DNA from: JAAYCI01 sp031551695
GTDB taxonomy: Bacteria > Bacillota > Clostridia > Oscillospirales > Ruminococcaceae
Assembly (NCBI GenBank): GCA_031551695.1
Contig: JAVBNG010000007.1
Location: 47,214 to 111,213, forward strand
Reading direction: 5' to 3'
DNA length: 64,000 nucleotides
Part shown: positions 1-9,500 of the stretch, in pieces
Layout: each line of letters begins with the position of its first letter
Numbering within the stretch: the stretch's first letter is position 1
Notes under the pieces: generated by a model
The model's input: the letters and a program-made list of their open reading frames with translations, nothing else
The model's database searches: none
What the model was told of the DNA's origin: nothing
Program-made: the position numbers and the translations under genes

Positions 1-1778
1 TGGTGAATAAGGCGAAGCTTCAGCAGGACATTGACCGCCTGTGCAAGGAGAAGCGCATCGAGGGCATCACCGACATCAACGACGAGACGAACCGCAAGGG
101 CATGCGCGTTGTGATTGAAGTGAAGCGCGACGCCAACCCTCAGGTGATTTTGAACCAGTTGTACCACCTAACCCAATTGCAGGATACGGTGGGCGTCATC
201 ATGCTGGCGCTGGATGGCGGCGAGCCCAAGGTAATGAACCTGAAAACAATGCTGTGGCGCTATATCGAGTTCCAGGCCCAAGTGGTGCGCCGCCGCACGG
301 AGTTCGACTTGGCCAAAGCGCGGGAGCGCGCCCATATTTTGGAGGGTCTGCGCCGGGCCATCGACATTGTGGACGAGATCATCGCTACCATCCGCGCCAC
401 TAAGGGCGGCCAGCCGGAAGCCAAAAAGGCCGTGATGGAGGCCTTCGATTTTGACGAGCCCCAGGCCGCCGCCATCGTGGCCTTCCGTTTGGGCCAGTTG
501 GCCGGGCTGGAAATTGAAAAAATCAACAACGAATTTGACGATTTGTCGCAAAAAATATCCGCTTGGGCCGACATTTTGAGCAGCGAGGAAAAAGTGCTTT
601 GCATTGTGCGGGAAGAGCTGGAAGTGATCCGCGACAAATTTGGCGACGAGCGCCGCAGTGAAATTGCCGCCGTTTCCGGCGAGGTGGACATAGAAGATTT
701 GATTCCGGAAGAGAACTGCGTGTTCACCCTCACCCACGCGGGGTATGTGAAGCGCATCCCGTCCAACGAGTACCACAGCCAGCGGCGCGGCGGGCGCGGG
801 GTTTCTGCCCTCACCCGCAAGGATGAGGATTTTGTGGAAGAGCTGTGCGTTGGCAGCAGCCACGATTACATTTTGTTTGCCACCAACATGGGGCGCATTT
901 TCCGCCTGAAGGGCTATCAGGTGTACGAGGGCAGCCGCGCCAGCAAAGGTACGAACATTGTGAATTTGCTGCAGCTGGCCACGGACGAAAAGGTGTGCAA
1001 TATGCTGCGCGTGGCCGCGGACAGCGACGAAGGCTATGTGACCATGGTGACGAAAAACGGCATCATCAAGCGCACAAAGCTTTCGGCCTATGCCAATATC
1101 CGCAAAAACGGGCTCATCGGCATCCGGCTGGACGAAGGCGATGCCCTCGCCTGGACGCGGATTACCACGGGCGACAACCATTTGATCGTGGCCACGCGCC
1201 GGGGCTATGCCATCCGTTTCCACGAAAGTGAGGCCCGTGTGCTGGGCCGTGTTTCCCGCGGGGTTCGGGCCATACGCCTGAAGGACGAGGACCAGGTGGT
1301 GGGCGTGTCCATTTTGCGCGAAGGCGCGAAACTGATGACCGTGAGCGAGAGCGGCAAGGGCCGCCGCACCAATTTGGAAGATTACCGGGTGCAAAAGCGC
1401 GGCGGCCAAGGCCTCTTAAACTACCGCAGCGGCAACGTAGCCGCCGTGAAGGTGCTGGATGAGACGGACGATATCATTCTCATCAGCCTGGAAGGCGTTT
1501 TGATCCGTATGCACGCGGAGGACATCAACACCCAAAGCCGCTATGGCAGCGGCGTGCGCGTGATGCGTATGGGCGAGGGAGATAAAGTGGTGACGCTGGC
1601 GCGCACGGAGCGAAACGACGAGGAAGAAACCGCCAAGCCCGAGGAAGAGGACGATGAGGAGCTGACGGCGGAGGAGCTGGCGCGGCTGGAAGCGGAGGAT
1701 GCCAGCGCCGAGGCTGAAGAGCCTGAGCCGGAGGAAGAAGAGCCGGAAGAGGACGAGGACGGGCCGGAGGAAAAATAA
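1..1778 (+). CDS. gyrA: DNA gyrase subunit A, C-terminal part (cut by window edge)
   Basis: GyrA is the breakage-reunion and DNA-wrapping subunit of gyrase, which introduces negative supercoils using ATP hydrolysed by GyrB. The reading frame runs in from the left edge (first complete codon at 3), so about 270 N-terminal residues including the catalytic tyrosine lie outside. What remains is the coiled-coil region and the six-bladed beta-pinwheel C-terminal domain. The GyrA box QRRGGRG is at fragment residues 260-266; it marks gyrase rather than topoisomerase IV. The protein ends in an unusually long Glu/Asp-rich tail of about 50 residues. Identification is secure from end-to-end similarity to firmicute GyrA. 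Confidence 0.97.
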   Translation, partial: VNKAKLQQDIDRLCKEKRIEGITDINDETNRKGMRVVIEVKRDANPQVILNQLYHLTQLQDTVGVIMLALDGGEPKVMNLKTMLWRYIEFQAQVVRRRTEFDLAKARERAHILEGLRRAIDIVDEIIATIRATKGGQPEAKKAVMEAFDFDEPQAAAIVAFRLGQLAGLEIEKINNEFDDLSQKISAWADILSSEEKVLCIVREELEVIRDKFGDERRSEIAAVSGEVDIEDLIPEENCVFTLTHAGYVKRIPSNEYHSQRRGGRGVSALTRKDEDFVEELCVGSSHDYILFATNMGRIFRLKGYQVYEGSRASKGTNIVNLLQLATDEKVCNMLRVAADSDEGYVTMVTKNGIIKRTKLSAYANIRKNGLIGIRLDEGDALAWTRITTGDNHLIVATRRGYAIRFHESEARVLGRVSRGVRAIRLKDEDQVVGVSILREGAKLMTVSESGKGRRTNLEDYRVQKRGGQGLLNYRSGNVAAVKVLDETDDIILISLEGVLIRMHAEDINTQSRYGSGVRVMRMGEGDKVVTLARTERNDEEETAKPEEEDDEELTAEELARLEAEDASAEAEEPEPEEEEPEEDEDGPEEK

Positions 1779-1830
1779 ACCGGTATTGAATAATTAATTG
1801 AATTACTAATTAAATTCGATATGATTTATT

Positions 1831-1851
1831 ATTATTTTATTATAAAATAAT
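1831..1851. other. AT-only perfect hairpin between gyrA and the next gene
   Basis: A 9-bp perfect inverted repeat (ATTATTTTA / TAAAATAAT, 3-nt loop) lies in the very AT-rich gap after gyrA. It lacks a GC stem, so it is not a typical intrinsic terminator. It may be a weak terminator or a protein site. Nothing else is recognisable in this gap apart from the ribosome binding site of the next gene. Confidence 0.4.
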
Positions 1852-1964
1852 TGATAAATAATCATGGCGGGTGCCGGGGATGGTGGCGCGTGGCTTGCCT
1901 ACGCCGGATTTTGATTGGCGCTTGCCGAGAAATTGGCGGATGCTCCGCCGGAAATGAGGGTTTT

Positions 1965-2573
1965 ATGCAACAAACATCCGTAACACAAAAAATGCGCACG
2001 ATCGCCGGAGTTATTTACGGCTTGCTGTTCCTGTTCAATGTGTGCAGCTTGTATTATGTTTTGATCGGTGCAAGCATCACCAGCGTGCCGGTTGCCGCGT
2101 TGTTCGAAATGGGGCTTACCGTGCTGGCTGGGGCTGCCTGTGTGTTTTTGATTGGTGGCCGCAGTGAACTGCCAAGCTGGTTGGTGCGTGGTGGCGTAGT
2201 TTTCACAGCCCTGGCGGTGATTTTTGAGCTGGTGACGTTCAAAGGCCAATTGGATTTTATCGGTTACTCTCTGTGGACCGTGTTCCCCTCCACCGCGCCG
2301 GCGGACGGAGGGACGACGGCCTCGGCCTTGCAGTATGTGTTGTTTGCCGTGCGCCTGGTGTTGATGATTTTGGCCGCGTTCTTTGTCACCAGCGCCAAAA
2401 CGGGCACCGCGTATGCTGAAGATTTGCCGGAAGGCGAAGCGGGCGTGGCCGTTGTGGCGGAAGAAGTGGTGGTTGTGAGCGAGGACAATGCTGAAGACGC
2501 CGACAAAGAAAAAGCTGAAATCGTGGCGGAGGCCGCAAAGGAAGAGGCCGGCGAAGAAGAAAAAAAGGATTAA
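1965..2573 (+). CDS. small four-helix membrane protein with acidic tail, unknown function
   Basis: This is a 202-residue protein with about four hydrophobic segments in its first 140 residues, followed by a charged Glu/Ala-rich cytoplasmic tail. I chose the ATG at 1965 because TGAGGG sits a few bases upstream and the membrane-protein character begins there; the longer open frame from 1851 adds an implausible Arg/Gly/Cys-rich extension. No conserved family motif was recognised. It follows gyrA in the same direction after about 190 bp and has its own terminator. The acidic tail echoes that of the preceding gyrA. Function unknown. Confidence 0.7.
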   Translation: MQQTSVTQKMRTIAGVIYGLLFLFNVCSLYYVLIGASITSVPVAALFEMGLTVLAGAACVFLIGGRSELPSWLVRGGVVFTALAVIFELVTFKGQLDFIGYSLWTVFPSTAPADGGTTASALQYVLFAVRLVLMILAAFFVTSAKTGTAYAEDLPEGEAGVAVVAEEVVVVSEDNAEDADKEKAEIVAEAAKEEAGEEEKKD

Positions 2574-2601
2574 TCACTCCGGCAGTTTTTATATCATGCA
2601 A

Positions 2602-2628
2602 ACACCCCACAGCGTGGGGTGTTTTTTG
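2602..2628 (+). terminator. intrinsic terminator
   Basis: A perfect 9-bp stem (ACACCCCAC / GTGGGGTGT) with a 3-nt loop is followed by a run of T. It ends the transcript of the small membrane protein 30 bp upstream. Confidence 0.9.
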
Positions 2629-2824
2629 TTGCCTGTTTTAGGCGCCTTGGCCGGTTAAATATACAAATAATTTAGATAAATAATCAGGTGTTTATTCGCC
2701 TAATAATTGTTTTGCAGTAAGTTATTATTGAAAAACAATAATGTATACGTGATAGTCGATAAAGACTGTGCTATACTTGGCGCAGTGGCCCGATAAAAGC
2801 CTGTTTTGAGGAGGATGGAGTTTT

Positions 2825-3274
2825 ATGTGGAACCGCGAAAAATCGCTGGTGCTGAGCAAAATAAGCGTGGTGCTGTTCACGTTGGTACTGGTGGCCATTC
2901 TGTGCGTGTGTCCTTGGGCGCTGGAATGGTTGTTTGCCTTTTCGGCAAACGCCCGCGAAAAATACACCATATATTTTTATATCACGGTGTACAGCGGCGG
3001 TGTGCTGGCGCTGGCCATTTTTTATAATTTATGGCGGCTTTTAAGCAATATTGGCCGGGGAGATGTATTTGTGGAGGACAACGTAACACGTATGCGCCGC
3101 ATTTCCTGGGTGTGCATTGCGGCCGGGGCGGTGGCGGCGGCGTCCGCCTTTTACTATTTGCCCTGGGCCGTTGTGGCGGCGGCATGTGCTTTCATGGGTA
3201 TTATTTTGCGCGTTTTGAAAAATGTGCTGGCCGAAGCCAACTTGATGAAAAAGGAAATCAGCTACACAATTTAG
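2825..3274 (+). CDS. DUF2975-family membrane protein
   Basis: This is a 149-residue integral membrane protein with four predicted helices. The charged linker between helices 2 and 3 carries the pattern 'GDVFVEDNV' typical of DUF2975 (YoaS-like) proteins. These proteins are usually encoded next to a small XRE/YozG-type repressor, as here. A ribosome binding site (GAGGAGG) precedes the start. The biochemical role is unknown; a membrane sensor partnered with the repressor is plausible but unproven. Confidence 0.8.
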   Translation: MWNREKSLVLSKISVVLFTLVLVAILCVCPWALEWLFAFSANAREKYTIYFYITVYSGGVLALAIFYNLWRLLSNIGRGDVFVEDNVTRMRRISWVCIAAGAVAAASAFYYLPWAVVAAACAFMGIILRVLKNVLAEANLMKKEISYTI

Positions 3275-3328
3275 GAAATAGCATGCGTAACTCTCATGTG
3301 TGAAAAATGGAAAAGAAGGGTGGAAAAC

Positions 3329-3553
3329 ATGCCCATCACAGTGAATTTAGACGTTGTAATGGCGAAAAGAAAAATTTCCTCTGTGGAGCTGTGCGAGCAG
3401 ATCGGCATCAGCCCGGCAAATCTGTCCATTTTGAAAACGGGCAAAGCAAAGGCGGTTCGCTTTACAACTTTGGAGGCAATTTGCGAAGCATTGGCTTGCC
3501 AGCCTGGAGACATTTTGGAATACATCCCCGGCGAAGCGGGAGGTGGTGTATAG
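3329..3553 (+). CDS. small XRE/YozG-type helix-turn-helix regulator
   Basis: This is a 74-residue Cro/C1-type DNA-binding protein. After an N-terminal beta-strand it contains a helix-turn-helix around 'SSVELCEQIGISPANLSILK' and ends in the 'LEAICEALACQPGDILEY' pattern common to YozG-like regulators. The ATG at 3329 is chosen because AAGGGTGG lies 6 bases upstream and because the family starts with 'MPITVNLDVVMA'. It lies 54 bp after the DUF2975 gene, a pairing seen widely in Bacillota, and probably regulates its own operon. Confidence 0.85.
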   Translation: MPITVNLDVVMAKRKISSVELCEQIGISPANLSILKTGKAKAVRFTTLEAICEALACQPGDILEYIPGEAGGGV

Positions 3554-3603
3554 AGCGAAGAAGAAAAACGGCGCATAAAAAAAGGCAGAAACCGAGGTGT
3601 AAA

Positions 3604-5556
3604 ATGGAAGAAAAAAACACGAAACCATCCGGCGAATTTGTAACGGTTAAAATAGATGATAAATGCGAAGAAATAAAAAGCGCGGAAAATGCCCCGCAAT
3701 TAATGGATGAAAAAAGCGCGGAAAATCTCGGCGCGGAGATGCCGAAAAATGTCGCCGAAAATACCGATAAAATAGCGAATGGAGAAGCCGGGAATTCAGC
3801 GAGCGGCGTTGCCGTCCCGGTTGCGGGCGCGCGCGCAGGTGCCGCTGCAACAGCGGGCACAAGTGTGGACGAAGGAATAAGCGCCGATACCGGCACAGGC
3901 GCAGCTTTTGCGGCCGTGCCGCCGCAGACGTTGCAAGCGCAGCCACAGCCGTTTCCTCTGCCCCAGCCAAAGCCGAAGGAACCCTTCAGCGCCGGGCGCA
4001 GAGACGGTGTTTTCGTGCTGTTCAGCCTTTTGGCGGGGCTGCTGTTCTCGTTTTTGGTGCTGTTCCGCTGGCACGGCTGGGGTGTAACACTGGCGGCTGC
4101 CGTTTACGAAGCAGGCTTGTTGGTATACGCAAAATCGCTTTCCATCAAAATAAAAAAGGAAAGCTGGTTTTGGGCGGCTGTGTTCGGCCTGGTGGCGCTG
4201 TCGTACGCGTTTTGGTCGCCATGGTCCACCGGCGGCGTGCGCGGATTGTTTTTGTTCGGCCTTGCCGTTTATTTGAACGGAAGCATTTTCGGCGTGCTGC
4301 TACAGGGAAAAACGGGCAATCCCCTGCCCTTGGACCTGATAAACCTGTTTTTTGTCGTGCCCTTTAAAAATACCGGTGTCACATTTAAAAGCATAAAAGA
4401 ACTGGGCCAAAAAAAAACGAGCGAAAAAAGCCAAAAAAAGAAATTCACCCACACTCCGGCTTTTGGCGTTTTAATCGGCGCGCTCATTTGCGTTCCGCTG
4501 CTGCTTGTCATTGTTCCGCTGCTGTTGGAGGCGGACAGCGGTGCCTTTTATAATTTGACGAAAAACATCTGGAATTTTTTTGAGCGTATTTTCGATACCG
4601 ATGATTTGTTCTTCAACATCTTCAAAACGGTTTTTGGCCTGTGCGCGGCGTTTTACATCAGCTGGCTGGGCATTGGCGCGGCACACAGGCGCTATACGAA
4701 CCAGATAGATGTGAAAAAAACCGGGCGCGACGCCCTTACCCTAAAAAAGCTGCCTGTCAGCACCGTAGTGACGGTTTTGTCTCTGGTATGCGGAGTTTAT
4801 GTGCTGTTTGTCTGCACGCAGGTGCCCTATTTATTTTCCGCTTTTTACGGCCGCCTGCCGGAAGGCATGCCGGTGTACTCGGAATATGCGCGGCGCGGTT
4901 TTTTTGAGCTGTCCACCATCGCGGGGGTAAACCTGGCGTTGATGTTGGGGACGGCGGTGTTTTTAAAGCCCCATGTAAAGGATTCGAAAATAGTGACGGC
5001 ACTGCTGGTGCTGCTCTGCGGCCTCACGATACTGCTGGTGGCCACGGGCCTCAGCAAAATGGCGCTGTACATCGGGGCATACGGCTTGTCGCCAAAGCGC
5101 GTGATGACCAGCACCTTTATGGCATTTTTGATTCTTTTATGTGTAGCCGTCGTCGTGCTGCTGTTCCGCTGGTTTTCCATCACGCGGTTTGCCGCCATAG
5201 TGGGCAGCGTGATGCTGTGCGCCTTGTGCGCGGTGAACCTGGACGGCATAGCCGCACAGTACAACGCAAACCGGTACCTAGCCGGCACCCTGCCCAGCTT
5301 CGATGTATGGCAGGTGCAAGGCGGCGGCGACATGGGCTACGACGCGGCACTGCGGGTATACGGCAAGCTGGCGCAGCAAGAAGGCCCGGAGTGGCCCGAG
5401 CTGGAATATCTCGGAAGTTCCATGCGCAGTATGAAAGAGGTAGCCGAAGAGAAACAGGGCACCACGGAAGACGATGTGTCCAGCCGGCGGCTGCGCATGG
5501 CGGAAGTGCCCGACTATGTGGCCGAGGCCCTTGGGCTGGAGAAGCATGGCGGCTAG
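3604..5556 (+). CDS. polytopic membrane protein of the DUF4153/DUF4173 type
   Basis: This is a 650-residue protein. Residues 1-125 are a low-complexity Ala/Glu/Pro/Gln-rich cytoplasmic region. About a dozen transmembrane helices follow, then an Arg/Glu-rich C-terminal segment. The strip 'YSEYARRGFFEL' around residues 425-440 is characteristic of DUF4153/DUF4173 proteins. ATG 3604 is preceded by GAGGTG; the frame is open upstream (from 3307) only because it overlaps the regulator gene in another frame. It probably forms an operon with the DUF2975 and HTH genes. Function unknown. Confidence 0.75.
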   Translation: MEEKNTKPSGEFVTVKIDDKCEEIKSAENAPQLMDEKSAENLGAEMPKNVAENTDKIANGEAGNSASGVAVPVAGARAGAAATAGTSVDEGISADTGTGAAFAAVPPQTLQAQPQPFPLPQPKPKEPFSAGRRDGVFVLFSLLAGLLFSFLVLFRWHGWGVTLAAAVYEAGLLVYAKSLSIKIKKESWFWAAVFGLVALSYAFWSPWSTGGVRGLFLFGLAVYLNGSIFGVLLQGKTGNPLPLDLINLFFVVPFKNTGVTFKSIKELGQKKTSEKSQKKKFTHTPAFGVLIGALICVPLLLVIVPLLLEADSGAFYNLTKNIWNFFERIFDTDDLFFNIFKTVFGLCAAFYISWLGIGAAHRRYTNQIDVKKTGRDALTLKKLPVSTVVTVLSLVCGVYVLFVCTQVPYLFSAFYGRLPEGMPVYSEYARRGFFELSTIAGVNLALMLGTAVFLKPHVKDSKIVTALLVLLCGLTILLVATGLSKMALYIGAYGLSPKRVMTSTFMAFLILLCVAVVVLLFRWFSITRFAAIVGSVMLCALCAVNLDGIAAQYNANRYLAGTLPSFDVWQVQGGGDMGYDAALRVYGKLAQQEGPEWPELEYLGSSMRSMKEVAEEKQGTTEDDVSSRRLRMAEVPDYVAEALGLEKHGG

Positions 5557-5611
5557 CGGGAAGCGGAACGTATCGTATGGAAGGCGTTTTAATAGATGAT
5601 TAAATAGCTAA

Positions 5612-5652
5612 AAAATAAACGAAAAGGGCCGCCCACATGACTGTGGGCGGCC
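5612..5652 (-). terminator. intrinsic terminator for the minus-strand Nudix gene
   Basis: An 11-bp perfect stem (GGCCGCCCACA / TGTGGGCGGCC, 4-nt loop) is followed on the minus strand by CCCTTTTC and then a T-rich stretch. It lies about 160 bp beyond the Nudix stop codon. Confidence 0.7.
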
Positions 5653-5730
5653 TGTGCGCGCAAAATCGAATACGAACAAAAAATCCTGTTGCACCAGCCT
5701 ATTGCAGCAGCCGTTCCGCCGGGTTTTGCC

Positions 5731-5760
5731 GGCAGCTGGACCAGCTGCCGCTTGTTTTTT
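5731..5760 (+). terminator. intrinsic terminator, plus strand
   Basis: An 8-bp stem (GGCAGCTG / CAGCTGCC) is followed by GCTTG and six T. It faces the plus-strand membrane protein that ends at 5556, so this convergent gap holds one terminator per direction. Confidence 0.75.
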
Positions 5761-5809
5761 AATGAATACGGCAATTAATTACCAATTAACCCGGTAATTA
5801 ACCCGGTAT

Positions 5810-6379
5810 TTATTCCCCGCTTTGCCCCAACTGCCTGTAATATGCCCGCAGCACGCCACTTACGGTTTTGGCGTCGTCTATTTCGCCATTTAGCACCTGC
5901 TGTACCACATGGCTGAGCGGCGCCCAAAAAACAGACAGAAATTCGTCCTGGTCCAAATCCTGGCCGCAGGGGTGCAGGCCGGTGGCAAGGAAGATGTGGT
6001 CCACCTCGGTGCAGTAGGCGCAGGTGGGCAGCACCCGGCCGAAATCCTCCACGTGGTCCGCCGTTACGCCGGCTTCTTCGCGCAGCTCTCGGATGGCCGT
6101 TTCACGCGGGTCCTCGCCTTCCTCCCGCTTGCCCGCCGGAATCTCCACCATCTCGCGCCCCACGGCGTGGCGGTATTGGCGCACCAGCGCAATCTCATTT
6201 TTTTCGTTCAGCGCCACCACGGCAGCGCCGCCGGAGTGGTGCACCACCTCGCGCAGGGCTTCTTCCCCGTTCACAAGGCGGATGGTGTCCTTTGTCAGGC
6301 GGATAATCTTGCCATCGTAAACGGTTTCGCTTGCCAGCAGTTCTTCATTAAATGGAATATTCGGGTTATTTTTCGGCAT
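5810..6379 (-). CDS. Nudix hydrolase, ADP-ribose pyrophosphatase type
   Basis: This is a 189-residue NudF/ADPRase-like enzyme expected to hydrolyse ADP-ribose to AMP and ribose 5-phosphate with Mg2+. The Nudix box G(x5)E(x7)REUxEExGU matches exactly at residues 83-105: G83, E89, R97, E98, E101, E102, G104. The N-terminal 'ETVYDGKIIRLTKDTI' strand pattern is that of the ADP-ribose subfamily. GGGAGG precedes the ATG. The gene stands alone, convergent with the preceding operon. Confidence 0.88.
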   Translation of the reverse strand: MPKNNPNIPFNEELLASETVYDGKIIRLTKDTIRLVNGEEALREVVHHSGGAAVVALNEKNEIALVRQYRHAVGREMVEIPAGKREEGEDPRETAIRELREEAGVTADHVEDFGRVLPTCAYCTEVDHIFLATGLHPCGQDLDQDEFLSVFWAPLSHVVQQVLNGEIDDAKTVSGVLRAYYRQLGQSGE

Positions 6380-6478
6380 TTTTTCCTCCCAAAAGGTTAT
6401 GCTGATATGGTAGACCCGCTATGCCAAAAAGTCAAACGGATTTATTGGTTTTTTAATGGAGCTTTTATTGTAATATTG

Positions 6479-6507
6479 TTGCACTCAAAGGGGTTCAGTG
6501 TTATGAT
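6479..6507 (+). promoter_or_regulatory. sigma-A type promoter of the pyruvate:ferredoxin oxidoreductase gene
   Basis: -35 TTGCAC and -10 TATGAT are separated by exactly 17 bp. They lie about 65 bp upstream of the start codon. Confidence 0.75.
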
Positions 6508-6572
6508 AATAAGCGAAACGGGAATATGACACAGATTTAACAGGTCCCGAAACATATTTTGGAGGGAACGAG

Positions 6573-9500
6573 ATGCCGAGAAAGAAGAAGACGATGGACG
6601 GCAACACCGCCGCCGCCCACGCCAGCTACGCATTTACCGAGGTAGCCGCTATCTACCCGATCACGCCGTCCAGTCCCATGGCAGAAATCACCGATACATG
6701 GAGCGCCGACGGACTGCGCAATATCTTTGGCGACAAGGTGAGCGTGATTGAAATGCAAAGCGAAGGCGGCGCTTCCGGGGCCGTGCATGGCAGCCTGAAC
6801 GCGGGCGCGCTTACCACCACATACACAGCCAGCCAGGGCCTTCTTTTGATGATTCCGAACATGTACAAAATGGCGGGCGAACTGTTGCCTTCCGTCATCA
6901 ATGTATCCGCCCGCACCGTGGCGGCCCACGCCCTTTCCATTTTTGGCGACCATGGTGATATTTATGCCTGCCGTCAAACCGGTTACGCTATGCTGGCCGA
7001 AAGCAACGTGCAGGAAGTAATGGACCTTACCCCCGAGGCGCACTTGGCGGCTCTGAAAGGCCGCGTGCCGTTTGTAAACTTTTTCGACGGCTTCCGCACC
7101 AGCCACGAAATACAGAAAATCGAAGTCTGGGATTTTGAAGAACTGGCCGATATGATGGACAAGGACGCACTGGACGCATTCCGTGCCCGCGCTTTGAACC
7201 CGAAGCACCCCACCATGCGCGGCAGCCATCAAAACCCGGACATTTTTTTCCAAAACCGCGAAGCGGCCAACAAATATTACGACGCCGTGCCCGCCATCGT
7301 GGAAGAATACATGGGCCAGGTGAACAAAAAGCTTGGCACGGACTACGGCCTGTTCAACTACTACGGCGCGTCGGACGCCGAGCGCGTGATCATCGCCATG
7401 GGCAGTTTTTGCGATGTGACGGAGGAAGTGATCGACTACCTGACGGCCGCCGGCGAAAAGGTGGGCCTTGTGAAGGTGCGGCTGTACCGTCCCTTCTCGG
7501 CGGAGCATCTTGCCAAAGTCATCCCGGCCTCCTGCAAAAAAATCGCCGTGATGGACCGCACCAAGGAGCCCGGCGCTTTGGCCGAGCCGTTGATGCTGGA
7601 TGTGATGGCCGCTTTGAGGGGCCGTCGCGACGATATCACCCTCGTGGGCGGGCGCTACGGCCTGTCTTCCAAAGACACGACGCCGTCCTCCGTGTTTGCC
7701 GTTTATGAAAATCTGGAAGCGGACGCGCCGAAGAACGGCTTCACCATCGGCATTGTGGACGATGTTACCAATTTGAGCCTGCCGGAGCGCAGCGACTGCG
7801 CCGACACCACCCCGAAGGGCACCATCAACTGCAAGTTCTGGGGCCTTGGCGGCGACGGCACCGTGGGCGCGAACAAAAACAGCATCAAGATTTTGGGCGA
7901 CCACACGGACAAATACGTGCAGGCGTACTTCCAGTACGACAGCAAAAAGACCGGCGGCGTGACGGTGAGCCACCTGCGCTTCGGCGACAAGCCCATCAAA
8001 GCGCCCTACTACGTGCGCAAGGCCGACTTTGTGGCCTGCCACAACCCCTCTTACATCATCAAAGGCTTCAAGATGGTGCGCGACTGCAAGCCCGGCGGCA
8101 AGTTCCTTGTGAACGCCCAGTGGACGCCGGAAGAGCTGGAACAGCACCTGCCCCCGCTGGCCAAAAAGTACGTGGCGGACAACAATATTGAGATTTACCT
8201 GGTGAACGCCATCGACATCGCCCGCAAAATCGGCATGGGCAAGCGCACCAATACCATTTTGCAAAGCGCCTTCTTCAAGCTGGCTGGCATCATCCCCATG
8301 GAGGACGCCCGCAAATATATGAAGGACGCCGCCCTGAAAAGCTACGGCAGCAAGGGCGAGGCCGTGGTGAACGCCAACTACGCCGCTATTGACGCCGGCA
8401 TGGACGCGCTGGTGAAAGTGGAAATTCCGGCAAGCTGGAAAGACTGTGAGCCGCGCAAATTGAAACGCCACTATGAAGTGGACGGAAAACTTGGGAAAAT
8501 GGTGAAGGAAATCATGGACCCGGTGAACTACAACGACGGCGATTCCATCCCGGTTTCGGCCTTTGTAGACGGCCACGAGGACGGCACCTTTCAGCAGGGG
8601 GCTTCGGCCTATGAAAAACGCGGCGTGGCCGTGGACGTGCCCGAGTGGGACGAGACGAAGTGCATCCAGTGCAACCAGTGCAGCTATGTGTGCCCCCATG
8701 CCACCATCCGCCCGTTTGCTCTTGACGAAAATGACGTGAAAAACCTGCCGGAAGGCGCGCGCTGCGCCCAGATGAAGGGTAAGGGCGCGGAAGCGTTCCA
8801 GTTTGTGCAGGCGGTAAGCCCGCTGGACTGCATGGGCTGCGGCGTTTGTGCGGCCGTGTGCCCCGCTCCGGGCAAGGCCCTTACCATGAAGCCCCAGGAA
8901 AGCCAGGCCGGCCAGCAGAAGGTGTTCGACTACTGCGTGGAAAACGTGGCAAAAAAGCCCGGCATGATGAGCGAGACCAGCGTGAAGGGCAGCCAGTTCA
9001 ACCAGCCGCTGCTGGAGTTTTCCGGTTCTTGCGCGGGCTGCGCCGAAACGGCCTATGCCCGCCTCGTCACCCAGCTGTACGGCGAGCGGATGTATATTTC
9101 CAACGCCACGGGCTGTTCGTCCATCTGGGGCGGCCCGGCGGCCACCAGCCCCTACACCGTGAGCAAATCGAGCGGCCACGGCCCGGCCTGGGCCAACAGC
9201 CTGTTTGAGGACAACGCCGAGAACGGCTACGGCATGTACCTCGGCCAGAAGGCCATCCGCGAGCGCTTGCGCCGCCTGACGGAAGAGATGATCGCCGTGG
9301 AGTACTGCGACGCCGAGCTGAAGGCCGCGGCGCAGAACTGGCTGGACACCTACGACAACGGCAAGGAGAACACCGCCGCGGCGGACGCTTTCATCAAAGA
9401 ACTGGAAGAGAGCATTTTGCCCGTGAAGGAAGCGATTGCGTTCCTGAACACGGACGACGCCAAAAATATGTTCGGCGAGCACCACGCCGGTATGACGGCC

